From Arthrobacter sp. MAHUQ-56 (GTDB lineage Bacteria > Actinomycetota > Actinomycetes > Actinomycetales > Micrococcaceae): a stretch of 64,000 bases of DNA. Numbering within the stretch: position 1 is the first letter of the stretch; each line of letters starts with the position of its first letter. Below are positions 39,848-49,124 of the stretch, one piece after another. The position numbers and the translations under genes were made by a program. The stretch covers positions 1 to 64,000 of the forward strand of contig NZ_JAIFZQ010000017.1 of the NCBI RefSeq assembly GCF_019710585.1, read 5' to 3'. Under the pieces are notes generated by a model. It had not been told where the DNA came from and searched no databases. It saw only the letters and a program-made list of their open reading frames with translations.

Positions 39848-42391
39848 ATGAAACTCGTTGACCAGCTGACTGATCTGCCCGCCCGGAACGTTCCCGCCGC
39901 CGTCGACCCCGACGACCTCTACACCCGGTTCCTGGAGTGGACGGAAAGCCGGGGGCTGTCACTGTACCCGGCCCAGGACGAGGCCATCATGGAGCTGGCA
40001 ACGGGCGCCAACGTCATCCTGGCCACGCCCACCGGATCGGGAAAATCGCTCGTGGCCATCGCCGCGCACTTCCAGGCCATGACCCAGGGCCGCCGCAGCT
40101 ACTACACCGCCCCGATCAAAGCCCTGGTATCGGAAAAGTTCTTCGCCCTGTGCGATATCTTCGGCGCGGACAACGTCGGGATGATCACGGGCGATTCCGG
40201 GGTCAACCAGGATGCACCCATCATCTGCTGCACCGCCGAAATCCTGGCGAACATCGCCCTCCGCGAGGGGTCCGCCGCGGAGCTTGGCGCGGTCATCATG
40301 GACGAGTTCCATTTCTACTCGGATCCGCAGCGCGGCTGGGCGTGGCAGGTCCCCCTGCTGGAGCTTCCCCAGGCACAGTTCCTGCTGATGTCCGCCACCC
40401 TGGGCGACGTGACCCGGTTCGAAGAGGGGCTCACCGCGCTCACCGGCCGTCCCACCACCACGGTCAGTTCCGCCGAGCGGCCCATTCCGCTGCACTACTA
40501 CTACCACCAGACTCCCGTGCACGAGACGCTCGAGGAACTGCTGTCCACCCGGCAGGTGCCCGTTTACGTGGTGCACTTCAGCCAGATCGAAGCGATCGAC
40601 CGCGCGCAGAACCTGATGAGCATCAACATGTGCACCCGGGAAGAAAAGGACCGGATTGCCGAGTTGATTGCCAACTTCCGGTTTGCAGCCGGCTTCGGCA
40701 AGACGCTCAACAGGCTGGTGCGGCACGGGATCGGCGTCCACCACGCAGGCATGCTGCCCAAGTACCGCCGGCTTGTGGAGCAGCTGGCGCAGGCGGGCCT
40801 GTTGAAGGTCATCTGCGGCACCGACACGCTGGGCGTGGGCATCAACGTGCCCATCCGGACGGTGCTGCTGACGGCGTTGAGCAAGTACGACGGCGTACGC
40901 ACCCGGCTGCTGAACTCCCGGGAGTTCCACCAGATTGCCGGCCGGGCGGGACGTGCAGGCTACGACACCGCCGGGACCGTAGTGGTACAGGCGCCCGAGC
41001 ACGTGATCGAGAACGTCAAGGCGATGGCCAAGGCCACCGCCAAGTTCGGCGACGACCAGAAGAAGTTGCGCCAGGTGGTGAAGAAGAAGCCGCCGGAAGG
41101 TTTCGTGTCCTGGGGCGAGCCGACCTTCAAGCGGCTGGTGGAGTCGGTGCCGGACCCGCTGACCTCCAGCTTCACCGTGACGCACGCCATGCTGATGAAC
41201 CTGATGGAGCGCCCCGGCGACCCGTTCGCGGCCGCCCGCCGCCTGCTGACCGAGAACCACGAGCCGCGCCCTTCGCAGCTCCGCCTGATGAAGAAGGCGC
41301 TGGGCATCTACCGGGAGCTGCTGGCCGCGGAGGTCATCGAGCGGATACCGGCCGGCGAACAGGGTGCCGACGGCCGCACGGTCCGGCTCACCGTCCACCT
41401 GCAGCCGAACTTCGCCCTGAACCAGCCGCTCTCCCCCTTCGCACTTGCCGCACTGGAGCTCCTTGACCCGGAGTCGCCGTCGTACGCCTTGGACGTGGTG
41501 TCCGTGATCGAGTCGACGCTGGAAAAGCCGCGGCAGATCCTTTCCGCCCAGCAGAAGAAGGCACGCGGCGAAGCGGTGGCCGCGATGAAGGCTGACGGGA
41601 TCGACTACGACCAGCGGATGGCCATGCTGGACGAGGTGACCTACCCGCAGCCGCTGGCGGAGATGCTGGGTGAAGCGTTCGAGGTGTACCGGAAGGCTGC
41701 CCCGTGGGTGGGCGACTTCGAGCTGGCCCCGAAGTCGGTGGTCCGCGACATGTACGAGCGGGCCATGAACTTTGGCGAGTTCGTCCAGTTCTACGGGCTG
41801 GCGCGGTCGGAGGGCATCGTGCTGCGGTACCTCGCCGACGCCTTCAAGGCCCTGCGGCAGACCGTGCCGCAGGACATGCTCCGGGAGGACCTCGCTGACC
41901 TGACAGCGTGGCTCGGCGAGCTGGTGCGCCAGGTGGATTCCAGCCTCCTGGACGAGTGGGAGGAACTGGCCTCCGGGGCGGCACCCACCCCGCACGACGC
42001 ACCGCCGCCTCCCCCGCCGTCGCTCACCTCCAACATCCGGGCATTCCGGGTGATGGTGCGCAACGAGATGTTCCGCCGCGTGGAATTGTTCGCCGACGAG
42101 GACGCCAAGGCGCTGGGAGAGCTCGACGGCGGCTCGGGCTGGGATGCGGACCGTTGGGAAGATGCGCTGGACGACTACTTCGACGAGCACGACGACATCG
42201 GAACCGGTCCGGATGCACGCGGACCGGGCCTGCTGATCATCACGGAAGAAGGCGGCACCTGGAAGGTACGGCAGATCTTCGACGACCCGGCCGCGAACCA
42301 CGACTGGGGCATCTCGGCGGAGGTGGACCTCGCGGAGTCCGACGCCACCGGAACCGCCGTGGTGCGGGTGACGGACGTGAACCGGCTCTGA
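39848..42391 (+). CDS. DEAD/DEAH-box helicase, Ski2/Mtr4-like, with DUF3516 C-terminal region
   Basis: An 847-aa superfamily 2 helicase. Seen in order: Walker A ATPTGSGKS (~residue 60), motif II DEFH, motif III SATLGD, motif V region GTDTLGVGINVP and motif VI QIAGRAGRAGYD. The ~400-residue C-terminal part, with a proline-rich loop (APTPHDAPPPPPP), corresponds to DUF3516, found mainly in actinobacteria. Ski2-like helicases unwind structured RNA or DNA; the bacterial role here is unknown. I chose the ATG at 39848 over one 33 nt upstream because of the -10 position. Confidence 0.88.
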   Translation: MKLVDQLTDLPARNVPAAVDPDDLYTRFLEWTESRGLSLYPAQDEAIMELATGANVILATPTGSGKSLVAIAAHFQAMTQGRRSYYTAPIKALVSEKFFALCDIFGADNVGMITGDSGVNQDAPIICCTAEILANIALREGSAAELGAVIMDEFHFYSDPQRGWAWQVPLLELPQAQFLLMSATLGDVTRFEEGLTALTGRPTTTVSSAERPIPLHYYYHQTPVHETLEELLSTRQVPVYVVHFSQIEAIDRAQNLMSINMCTREEKDRIAELIANFRFAAGFGKTLNRLVRHGIGVHHAGMLPKYRRLVEQLAQAGLLKVICGTDTLGVGINVPIRTVLLTALSKYDGVRTRLLNSREFHQIAGRAGRAGYDTAGTVVVQAPEHVIENVKAMAKATAKFGDDQKKLRQVVKKKPPEGFVSWGEPTFKRLVESVPDPLTSSFTVTHAMLMNLMERPGDPFAAARRLLTENHEPRPSQLRLMKKALGIYRELLAAEVIERIPAGEQGADGRTVRLTVHLQPNFALNQPLSPFALAALELLDPESPSYALDVVSVIESTLEKPRQILSAQQKKARGEAVAAMKADGIDYDQRMAMLDEVTYPQPLAEMLGEAFEVYRKAAPWVGDFELAPKSVVRDMYERAMNFGEFVQFYGLARSEGIVLRYLADAFKALRQTVPQDMLREDLADLTAWLGELVRQVDSSLLDEWEELASGAAPTPHDAPPPPPPSLTSNIRAFRVMVRNEMFRRVELFADEDAKALGELDGGSGWDADRWEDALDDYFDEHDDIGTGPDARGPGLLIITEEGGTWKVRQIFDDPAANHDWGISAEVDLAESDATGTAVVRVTDVNRL

Positions 42392-42405
42392 CCCGGCGCC
42401 GGCGG

Positions 42406-42411
42406 TAAGCT
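42406..42411 (+). promoter_or_regulatory. Leaderless-type -10 (TAAGCT) of the GNAT gene
   Basis: TAAGCT lies 6 nt before the ATG at 42418, only 15 bp after the helicase stop. The GNAT gene thus may have its own promoter. Confidence 0.5.
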
Positions 42412-42417
42412 CGAACA

Positions 42418-42918
42418 ATGAGTGTAATCCGCCCCGCAACCCGGCAGGACGTCCCCGCCATCCTCCGGATGATCCACGAACTGGCCCATTACGAAAAGGA
42501 ACCCGACGCCGTCCGGAACACCCCCGGGATGCTGGAACAGGTGCTGTTCGGCGACAACCCGCGCGTGTTCGCGGCCATGGCGGAAAACGCCGCAGGCGAA
42601 GTCCAGGGCTTTGCGCTGTGGTTCCTGAACTACTCCACGTGGGAAGGTGTGCACGGCATCTACCTCGAGGACCTCTACGTCAGCCCGGAGGCCCGCGGCG
42701 AGGGGCACGGCAAGGCCCTGCTGCAGCACCTTGCCGGAATCGCCGTGGCCAACGGCTATGCACGGGTGGAGTGGAGTGTCCTGGACTGGAACGAACCATC
42801 CATCAACTTCTACCGCCGCCTGGGCGCGCGCCCCATGGACGGCTGGTCCACCTTCCGCCTCACAGGGGACGCGCTGGAGCAGTTCGGCGGCATTGTACCC
42901 GCAGCTGCCCGTGGCTAG
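42418..42918 (+). CDS. GNAT family N-acetyltransferase (diamine acetyltransferase-like)
   Basis: A 166-aa acetyl-CoA-dependent acetyltransferase. The acetyl-CoA loop is SPEARGEGHGKALLQHLA, and the segment IYLEDLYVSPEARG plus EWSVLDWNEPSINFYRRLGA closely resembles spermidine/spermine (diamine) N-acetyltransferases. Polyamines are therefore a possible substrate, but GNAT substrates are hard to predict. It overlaps the following hydrolase gene by 8 nt. Confidence 0.88.
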   Translation: MSVIRPATRQDVPAILRMIHELAHYEKEPDAVRNTPGMLEQVLFGDNPRVFAAMAENAAGEVQGFALWFLNYSTWEGVHGIYLEDLYVSPEARGEGHGKALLQHLAGIAVANGYARVEWSVLDWNEPSINFYRRLGARPMDGWSTFRLTGDALEQFGGIVPAAARG

Positions 42919-44260
42919 GGCGGGGCTGCCCGCACTCCTCCCCGCGGCAGGGCATGAGGTCCGGGCAAGGCACGAGTTCCGGGGAATGCGGACGGTGGAA
43001 CACTACTTCACCGTTCCCCTGGACCACTGGGCGCCCCGGGACGGTTCCGCCGAGACCATTACCGTCTTCGCCCGCGAGTACGTCTCCGCGAACCACAGCG
43101 AGGAGGCCGCGGAGCGGTTGCCCTGGCTCCTCTTCCTGCAGGGTGGACCCGGTGGCCGGGGGAACAGGTGGGGTTCCCTGGGCGGCTGGAGCAAGGCCGC
43201 GGCGCAGGACTTCCGCATCCTGATGCTGGACCAGCGCGGTACCGGCCTTTCCACGCCGGTTGACCGCAACACCCTCCCCCGGCGGGGATCCGCAGCCGAC
43301 CAGGCCGCCTACCTGGAACACTTCCGGGCGGATTCGATCGTGGCGGACGCCGAACTGATCCGCGCGGCACTCGGGTCGCCGGCATGGACCATCTACGGCC
43401 AGAGCTACGGTGGCTTCTGCGCGCTGACATACCTTTCCTTCGCTCCGGAGGGCGTCCGCGAGGCGTTGATCACCGGCGGCCTGGCGCCGCTCACCGGCAC
43501 GCCGGACCGTGTTTACCGGGCCACGTTCCAGCGGGTGGCCGCCCGGAATGCCGAGTATTTCGGCTGGTATCCGGAGGACCGGAAAGCCGTTGAACGGATC
43601 GCGGCGCATTTGCGGTCCGCGCCGGAGGTCCTGCCCGACGGCTCACCCCTCACCGTGGAACGGTTCCAGATGCTGGGCGCGTTCCTGGGCGGCAACACCC
43701 GCGTGGACAGCCTCCACAACCTCCTGGAGGATGCCTTCGTGGAGACAGCCACCGGCCCCCGGCTTTCGGACCCGTTCCTGGAGCAGCTCCAGGGCGTCGT
43801 CTCGCGGCGCTCCAATCCCCTCTACGCCCTGATGCATGAATCCATCTACGGGCAGGGAGCGGCCACCGGCTGGTCCGCGTGGCGCGTACTGCAGGAATAC
43901 CCGGAGTTCCGCCCCGACGCCGATCCCCTGCTGCTCACCGGCGAGATGGTCTACCCGTGGTACTTCGAGCAGGACCCGGCCCTCCAGCCGTTGCGTGAAG
44001 CGGCCGGGCTCCTCGCTGCGAAGGACGACTGGAAGCCGCTCTATGACCCGCAACGGCTGGCAGCCAATGGCGTTCCGGTGGCCGCAGCGGTCTACACGGA
44101 CGACATCTACGTTGACCGGGACCTTTCCCTGGAGACGGCCTCGGCTGTCCGCGGACTGCAGGTCTGGGAAACCGCCGACTTCCACCACGATGGCATCGCC
44201 GACGACGGCGAGCGGATTTTCGGCCGCCTGCTGGGAATGGCGAGGTCAGGCAGCCGCTGA
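42911..44260 (+). CDS. Alpha/beta hydrolase, prolyl aminopeptidase-like (peptidase family S33)
   Basis: A 449-aa hydrolase. The oxyanion-hole segment is LQGGPGGRGN, the nucleophile elbow is GQSYGG, and DFHHDG near the C-terminus supplies a likely catalytic histidine. The N-terminal MRTVEHYFTVPLDHW is typical of actinobacterial S33 proline iminopeptidases. No signal peptide is seen. I chose the GTG at 42911 inside the end of the GNAT gene; an ATG at 42986 is a good alternative start. Its end overlaps the MFS gene tail to tail by 15 nt. Confidence 0.82.
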   Translation: MARAGLPALLPAAGHEVRARHEFRGMRTVEHYFTVPLDHWAPRDGSAETITVFAREYVSANHSEEAAERLPWLLFLQGGPGGRGNRWGSLGGWSKAAAQDFRILMLDQRGTGLSTPVDRNTLPRRGSAADQAAYLEHFRADSIVADAELIRAALGSPAWTIYGQSYGGFCALTYLSFAPEGVREALITGGLAPLTGTPDRVYRATFQRVAARNAEYFGWYPEDRKAVERIAAHLRSAPEVLPDGSPLTVERFQMLGAFLGGNTRVDSLHNLLEDAFVETATGPRLSDPFLEQLQGVVSRRSNPLYALMHESIYGQGAATGWSAWRVLQEYPEFRPDADPLLLTGEMVYPWYFEQDPALQPLREAAGLLAAKDDWKPLYDPQRLAANGVPVAAAVYTDDIYVDRDLSLETASAVRGLQVWETADFHHDGIADDGERIFGRLLGMARSGSR

Positions 44261-45607
44261 CCGGCGGCGTGCCGTTCGCGTCACGAACGCCGCTGCCAGC
44301 ACGGCGCTGCCGATGGTTCCGCCGAGCAGGTTCAGGCCCAGGTAACCGATCCACCCCAGGACGAGTCCGGAAACGGCGCCGCCGATGGCCCCTGCCGCGC
44401 CCATCAGCATGTCGGACACACCCTGCACGGCCACCCGGGCTTCCTGTCCCACGCTTTCGGCCAGCAGGGTGGACCCCGAGATGGTGGCGGCTGACCATCC
44501 CATGCCGAGCAGTACCAGGCCGACGGCCACTGCGGGGGTTGCGCCCTGCCCGAACCCGGCGACTGCTGCCGCAAGGACCAGTACCGCGAACCCGATCATG
44601 ATTGTCTCGATCTTGCCGGCCCTGTCGGTCAGCCACCCCATGGCCGGGGACAGGGCGAACATCCCCGCGATATGCAGGGAGATGGTGAAGCCGATGATGA
44701 CCAGGACATCCCCGGCGGCGGAGTGGGCGGCATGGGAAGCGCCGGGGCCTTCCACCAGGTGCTGCAGGTGCAGCGGCGTCATGGACATCACCCCGACCAT
44801 CACGGCATGGGCTGCGACCACGGCAGTCACGGCCAGCAGTGCGGTCCGCGAATCCCTGATGGCGTGCAGGCCGCGGACCAGCGACCCAGCGGTCCCCGGC
44901 GTGCCCGGGACAGCTTTCAGGGCGGCTGGACTTCCCGGCGCCTGGACGCCCTGGGGCGCGGCACCCCTGGCGGCGAGCTCGCGCGCCAGCAGGAGCGGGT
45001 CCGGCCGAAGGCCGGCAAACAGGAGCACGGTGGCCACCACAAGTCCGGCCGCCGCAATGACGAACGGACCCGCCACAGGGGGCAGTCCCAGGGCCGTTCC
45101 CACAGCAGCGCCGGGCTGGATCAGGTTGGGGCCCGCCACGGCGCCCACGGTCATCGCCCAGACGACGGCGGACAGTGCCCGGCCCCGATGCTCGGCAACA
45201 GCGAGGTCGACGGCGGCAAAGCGTGCCTGCAGGCTGGCGGCGGTGCCGATGCCGATGCCTGCCGCGCCCAGGAGCAGCAGGATGAAGAGCCCGGACACCA
45301 CAGCGAGCACCATGAGCACGGTCCCCGCCAGCGCGGCCGAGAGCCCTGCCACCTGGCCGGTGCGGCGACCGCGGCGGTCGGCAAGTGCGGCCAACGGCAA
45401 CGCGGCTGCGGCAGCTCCCAGCGTCATCACCGTGGCTACCGCACCGGCCCACGCCGTTGAGCCGGAAAGCTCAACAGCAAGGATGGACCCGATCGATACG
45501 GTTGCTCCCGTGCCGATGCCGCCAAACACCTGGGCTGCGCCCAGGAGCACCACAGTGCGCCGCTGCACCTGGCGCACGCCCTGTTCCTTCGCAAGTGTGC
45601 GGGCCAT
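44246..45607 (-). CDS. Major facilitator superfamily transporter (probable efflux pump)
   Basis: A 453-aa MFS protein with about 12 membrane helices. Loop motif ALADRRGRRTGQVAG after the second helix is the MFS motif A. The central cytosolic loop (~residues 190-225) is rich in Ala, Pro and Gly. Its place beside uvrB mirrors a drug-efflux MFS gene in M. tuberculosis (Rv1634, from memory). Start: ATG at 45607 with TACGCT 6 nt upstream and no ribosome site. The substrate is unknown. Confidence 0.88.
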   Translation of the reverse strand: MARTLAKEQGVRQVQRRTVVLLGAAQVFGGIGTGATVSIGSILAVELSGSTAWAGAVATVMTLGAAAAALPLAALADRRGRRTGQVAGLSAALAGTVLMVLAVVSGLFILLLLGAAGIGIGTAASLQARFAAVDLAVAEHRGRALSAVVWAMTVGAVAGPNLIQPGAAVGTALGLPPVAGPFVIAAAGLVVATVLLFAGLRPDPLLLARELAARGAAPQGVQAPGSPAALKAVPGTPGTAGSLVRGLHAIRDSRTALLAVTAVVAAHAVMVGVMSMTPLHLQHLVEGPGASHAAHSAAGDVLVIIGFTISLHIAGMFALSPAMGWLTDRAGKIETIMIGFAVLVLAAAVAGFGQGATPAVAVGLVLLGMGWSAATISGSTLLAESVGQEARVAVQGVSDMLMGAAGAIGGAVSGLVLGWIGYLGLNLLGGTIGSAVLAAAFVTRTARRRSAAA

Positions 45608-45613
45608 GGGACG

Positions 45614-45619
45614 AGCGTA
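45614..45619 (-). promoter_or_regulatory. Leaderless-type -10 (TACGCT) of the MFS gene
   Basis: TACGCT lies 6 nt before the ATG at 45607, and no Shine-Dalgarno sequence is present. Confidence 0.5.
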
Positions 45620-45661
45620 GTCCTCTCCGGCCACCACCAGAAGAGGGTCTTTAAACAGGAA

Positions 45662-45685
45662 ATCCCGGCCGCGCGCGGCCGGGAT
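45662..45685 (-). terminator. Terminator after terC
   Basis: A perfect 24-nt palindrome (ATCCCGGCCGC / GCGGCCGGGAT around GC), followed on the minus strand by TTTCCTGTTTAAAG. It lies 29 bp beyond the terC stop. Confidence 0.8.
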
Positions 45686-45714
45686 CACCTTGACTGCACA
45701 GGGTGCCTGCGCCG

Positions 45715-46743
45715 TCAGTCCACGTCGCTGTGGCTCTTCCGGGCATCTTCCTCGAGGCGGGGATCGATCTTCGCAACCTGGGCCTTGGAGCTGACCAGGC
45801 TCGCGATCACGGCGATGATGATGGTGCCCACGATGACCGCGAGGGACACGAACGTGGGAATCTCGGGCGCCCATTCGATGTGCTTGCCGCCGTTGATGAA
45901 CGGCAGTTCGTTGACGTGCATGGCGTGCAGGACCAGCTTGACGCCGATGAACGCGAGTATGAAGGACAACGCGTGCTTCAGGTAGATGAGCCGGTTCATC
46001 AGGCCGCCCAGCAGGAAGTACAGCTGGCGCAGGCCCATCAGGGCGAACAGGTTGGCGGTGAAGACGATGAACGGGCTTTGGGTGAGGCCGAAGATGGCGG
46101 GAATCGAGTCCACCGCGAAGAGCAGGTCCGTGAGGCCGATGGTGATGAAGACGATCACCATCGGGGTGAACACCTTCTTGCCGTTTACCGTGGTGCGGAG
46201 CTTTCCGCCGTCGAACTTCTCCGACATGGGGATGACCTTGCGGATCCTGGCGATCAGCGGGTTCTCCCGGTCCTCTTCCTCTTCGCCTTCGTCCTGGGCC
46301 TGCTTCCAGGCGGTCCACAGCAGGAAGGCGCCGAAGATGTAGAAGACCCAGCTGAACTGTTCAATGACCATGGCGCCGAGCAGGATGAAGATGCCGCGCA
46401 GGACCAGCGCGATGATGATGCCCACCATCAGTACTTCCTGCTGGTATTTCCGGGGTACGGAGAACCTGGCCATGATGATGATGAAGACGAACAGGTTGTC
46501 GATGCTGAGGCTGTATTCGGTGACCCAGCCTGCCACGAACTGGCTGCCGAACTCCGGGCCGGTGAAAGCGAACATTGCGCCGGCGAACACCAGGGCCAGG
46601 GAGACGTAGAACGCCACCCACAGGCCGGCTTCTTTCATGGAGGGTTCGTGCGGGCGCCGGACCACCAGGAGGAGATCGGTCAGGAGGATCAGGCCGAGGA
46701 CGACAAATGAGCCGACCTCGAACCATACGGGCAAATCGAGCAC
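45715..46743 (-). CDS. TerC family integral membrane protein (probable manganese exporter)
   Basis: A 342-aa TerC-type protein with about nine membrane segments. Family motifs with acidic residues inside helices are seen: TEYSLSIDNLFVFIIIM and GLTDLLFAVDSIPAIFGLT. An acidic cytosolic loop (DEGEEEEDREN) lies midway. Bacterial TerC/Alx members export Mn2+ or metallate secreted proteins. I chose the GTG at 46743 with GAAAGG upstream. A yybP-ykoY-like RNA precedes it, which supports a manganese role. Confidence 0.9.
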   Translation of the reverse strand: MLDLPVWFEVGSFVVLGLILLTDLLLVVRRPHEPSMKEAGLWVAFYVSLALVFAGAMFAFTGPEFGSQFVAGWVTEYSLSIDNLFVFIIIMARFSVPRKYQQEVLMVGIIIALVLRGIFILLGAMVIEQFSWVFYIFGAFLLWTAWKQAQDEGEEEEDRENPLIARIRKVIPMSEKFDGGKLRTTVNGKKVFTPMVIVFITIGLTDLLFAVDSIPAIFGLTQSPFIVFTANLFALMGLRQLYFLLGGLMNRLIYLKHALSFILAFIGVKLVLHAMHVNELPFINGGKHIEWAPEIPTFVSLAVIVGTIIIAVIASLVSSKAQVAKIDPRLEEDARKSHSDVD

Positions 46744-46774
46744 AGGTAAGCCTTTCGCAGGGTACACAGAAGCG

Positions 46775-46892
46775 GTGTAAGTCTCTCCGGCCTGCCTGTG
46801 CACTTGGTGCTGATGTGGCGGCCCGCTACGCCCGGCGGGGCAACTGTGCCCTGCGTGTTGACGATCGTAGCGCTTGGGATACTCCCCTACGT
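46775..46892 (-). ncRNA. yybP-ykoY-type manganese riboswitch candidate in the terC leader
   Basis: On the minus strand the leader opens with GTAGGGGAGTA (46880-46890), has the conserved CGTCAACA, and closes with GGAGAGACTTAC (46777-46788), which can pair with the 5' end as P1. CGCTACG / CGTAGCG (46866-46872 with 46824-46830) forms an internal helix. These elements and the terC gene downstream match the yybP-ykoY class as I know it. TACAGT at 46900-46905 is a suitable -10. A covariance-model search would decide. Confidence 0.7.
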
Positions 46893-46930
46893 GCCTTTAA
46901 CTGTACCCCAGGCGGCGGCAGCCCCGCGCC

Positions 46931-49045
46931 CTAGGCGTGGCCCGCCGCCTGCATCTGGCGCAGTTCCTTCTTCAGTTCGCTGACCTCGTCACGGATGCGC
47001 GCCGCCACCTCGAACTGGAGCTCGGCCGCGGCGCCGTGCATCTGCTCGGTGAGTTGTTCGATCAGGCCCACCAGGTCTTCGGCCGGCGCGGCCGCCAGGC
47101 CATCGGAACGGACCTTCGCCGCGCCCTTCTTGGCCCCGGCTTTGTTGGCCCCCGTGATGCCACGCTTGCCCTTGCCGTAATCGAAGCTGCCCAGCAGCGC
47201 ATCCGTATCGGCGTCTTCCTTGGCCAGCTGGTCGGTGATGTCGGCGATCTTCTTCCGCAGCGGCTGCGGGTCCACGCCATGTTCCTTGTTGTAGGCCACC
47301 TGGATGGCGCGGCGGCGGTTGGTCTCATCAATGGCGTTGGCCATGGAGTCGGTGATGCGGTCCGCGTACATGTGCACCTCGCCGGACACGTTGCGGGCGG
47401 CACGGCCGATGGTCTGGATCAGCGAGGTGGAGGAGCGCAGGAAGCCTTCCTTGTCCGCGTCCAGGATGCTGACCAGGGACACCTCTGGAAGGTCGAGGCC
47501 CTCACGGAGGAGGTTGATGCCCACCAGGACGTCGAACGATCCCAAACGCAGTTCACGCAGGAGCTCCACGCGCCGCAGGGTATCGACGTCGGAGTGCAGG
47601 TATTCGACTTTCACACCGTGGCCCAGCAGGTAGTCGGTGAGGTCCTCCGCCATGCGCTTGGTCAGCGTGGTCACCAGGACGCGCTCATCCTTCTCCACCC
47701 GGGTCTTGATTTCGCCCAGGAGGTCATCGATCTGCCCCTTCGTGGGCTTGACCACCACCTCGGGATCCACCAGGCCGGTGGGGCGGATGATCTGCTGGAC
47801 GAAGCCGTCCGCTTTGCCCAGCTCATACTTGCCCGGGGTGGCGGAGAGGTAGACGGTCTGGCCCACGCGTTCCAGGAACTCGTCCCACTTCAGCGGCCGG
47901 TTGTCCATGGCGGACGGCAACCGGAACCCGAAGTCCACCAGGTTCCGTTTGCGGGACATGTCTCCTTCGTACATGGCCCCGATCTGGGGAATGGTCACGT
48001 GGGACTCATCCACCACCAGCAGGAAGTCGTCCGGGAAGTAGTCGAGCAGGCAGTGCGGCGCGGTACCGGGCCCGCGGCCGTCGATGTGCGCTGAGTAGTT
48101 CTCGATGCCGTTGCAGAAACCCATCTGCTGCATCATTTCGAGGTCGTACGTGGTGCGCATCCGCAGCCGCTGGGCTTCGACGAGCTTGTTCTGGCTTTCC
48201 AGCACCTTGAGCCGGTCCGCCAGTTCATCCTCAATCCGCTTGATGGCCCGCGCCATCCGTTCCGGACCGGCCACATAGTGGGAAGCCGGGAAGACGTACA
48301 TCTCTTCCTCGTCGCGGATGACCTCGCCGGTGAGCGGGTGGAGCGTGTGGATGCTCTCGATCTCGTCGCCGAAGAACTCGATCCGAATGGCCAGTTCCTC
48401 GTACATGGGAATGATCTCCACGGTGTCGCCGCGGACCCGGAACGTTCCCCGGTGGAAGTCCATGTCGTTGCGGGAGTACTGCATGGAGACGAACTTGCGG
48501 AGGAGGTCGTCCCGGTTCATCTCGGCGCCACGGCGGAGGGTAACCATGCCGGAAATGTATTCCTCAGGGGTGCCCAGGCCGTAGATGCAGGACACGGTGG
48601 CCACCACGATCACATCGCGGCGGGTCAGCAGCGCGTTGGTGGCGGAGTGGCGGAGCCGTTCCACTTCCTCGTTGATGGAGGAATCCTTCTCGATGAAGGT
48701 GTCCGTCTGCGCCACGTAGGCTTCGGGCTGGTAGTAGTCGTAGTAGGAAACGAAGTACTCCACCGCGTTGTTGGGCAGCAGTTCGCGGAACTCGTTGGCG
48801 AGCTGGGCCGCGAGGGTCTTGTTCTGAACCATCACCAGGGTGGGGCGCTGCACCTGTTCGATGAGCCACGCGGTGGTGGCGCTCTTGCCGGTACCCGTGG
48901 CGCCCAGCAGGACCACGTCCTTCTCGCCGTTGTTGATCCGCTCCGTCAGCTCCGCGATGGCGGCAGGCTGGTCTCCCGCAGGCTTGAACTCGCTGATGAC
49001 TTCGAAGGGCGCTACAACACGGTTGATTTCCTGCGCAAGGCTCAT
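46931..49045 (-). CDS. uvrB: UvrABC system excinuclease subunit B
   Basis: A 704-aa helicase-like subunit that verifies DNA damage and loads UvrC. Seen: Walker [14 protein letters not shown], the beta-hairpin [10 protein letters not shown] that inserts between DNA strands, motif [13 protein letters not shown], motif [11 protein letters not shown] and a C-terminal UVR domain ([26 protein letters not shown] region) that contacts UvrC. Start: ATG at 49045 with TAGATT 6 nt before it and no ribosome site, so a leaderless mRNA is likely. Confidence 0.97.
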   Translation of the reverse strand: MSLAQEINRVVAPFEVISEFKPAGDQPAAIAELTERINNGEKDVVLLGATGTGKSATTAWLIEQVQRPTLVMVQNKTLAAQLANEFRELLPNNAVEYFVSYYDYYQPEAYVAQTDTFIEKDSSINEEVERLRHSATNALLTRRDVIVVATVSCIYGLGTPEEYISGMVTLRRGAEMNRDDLLRKFVSMQYSRNDMDFHRGTFRVRGDTVEIIPMYEELAIRIEFFGDEIESIHTLHPLTGEVIRDEEEMYVFPASHYVAGPERMARAIKRIEDELADRLKVLESQNKLVEAQRLRMRTTYDLEMMQQMGFCNGIENYSAHIDGRGPGTAPHCLLDYFPDDFLLVVDESHVTIPQIGAMYEGDMSRKRNLVDFGFRLPSAMDNRPLKWDEFLERVGQTVYLSATPGKYELGKADGFVQQIIRPTGLVDPEVVVKPTKGQIDDLLGEIKTRVEKDERVLVTTLTKRMAEDLTDYLLGHGVKVEYLHSDVDTLRRVELLRELRLGSFDVLVGINLLREGLDLPEVSLVSILDADKEGFLRSSTSLIQTIGRAARNVSGEVHMYADRITDSMANAIDETNRRRAIQVAYNKEHGVDPQPLRKKIADITDQLAKEDADTDALLGSFDYGKGKRGITGANKAGAKKGAAKVRSDGLAAAPAEDLVGLIEQLTEQMHGAAAELQFEVAARIRDEVSELKKELRQMQAAGHA

Positions 49046-49051
49046 GAATCT

Positions 49052-49057
49052 AATCTA
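49052..49057 (-). promoter_or_regulatory. Leaderless-type -10 (TAGATT) of uvrB
   Basis: TAGATT lies 6 nt before the ATG. The palindrome at 49073-49087 covers the expected -35 zone. Confidence 0.55.
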
Positions 49058-49072
49058 CAACCGGGCGCCGAC

Positions 49073-49087
49073 ACTGGACGGTCCAGT
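49073..49087. promoter_or_regulatory. Perfect palindrome ACTGGACGGTCCAGT at the uvrB promoter
   Basis: Seven-bp perfect arms around one central G, 15 nt upstream of the uvrB -10. It could be an operator for uvrB or a weak terminator for coaE, whose stop is 38 bp away. Confidence 0.4.
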
Positions 49088-49124
49088 CCGTTACGGGCGA
49101 ACATGCAGCAGGTGCGCCGCAGGT

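Noticed and set aside
39959..42439. 826-codon minus-strand frame opposite the helicase
   Set aside because: It is rich in Gly, His, Val and Arg without any recognisable motif, while the opposite frame has all SF2 helicase motifs.
45608..46318. N-terminal extension of the MFS frame into terC
   Set aside because: The extra residues are a shadow of terC in another frame; the MFS protein begins naturally at the ATG at 45607.
49099..49112. CGAAC half-site upstream of uvrB as an SOS box
   Set aside because: Only one arm is present; the second arm of the palindrome does not match.
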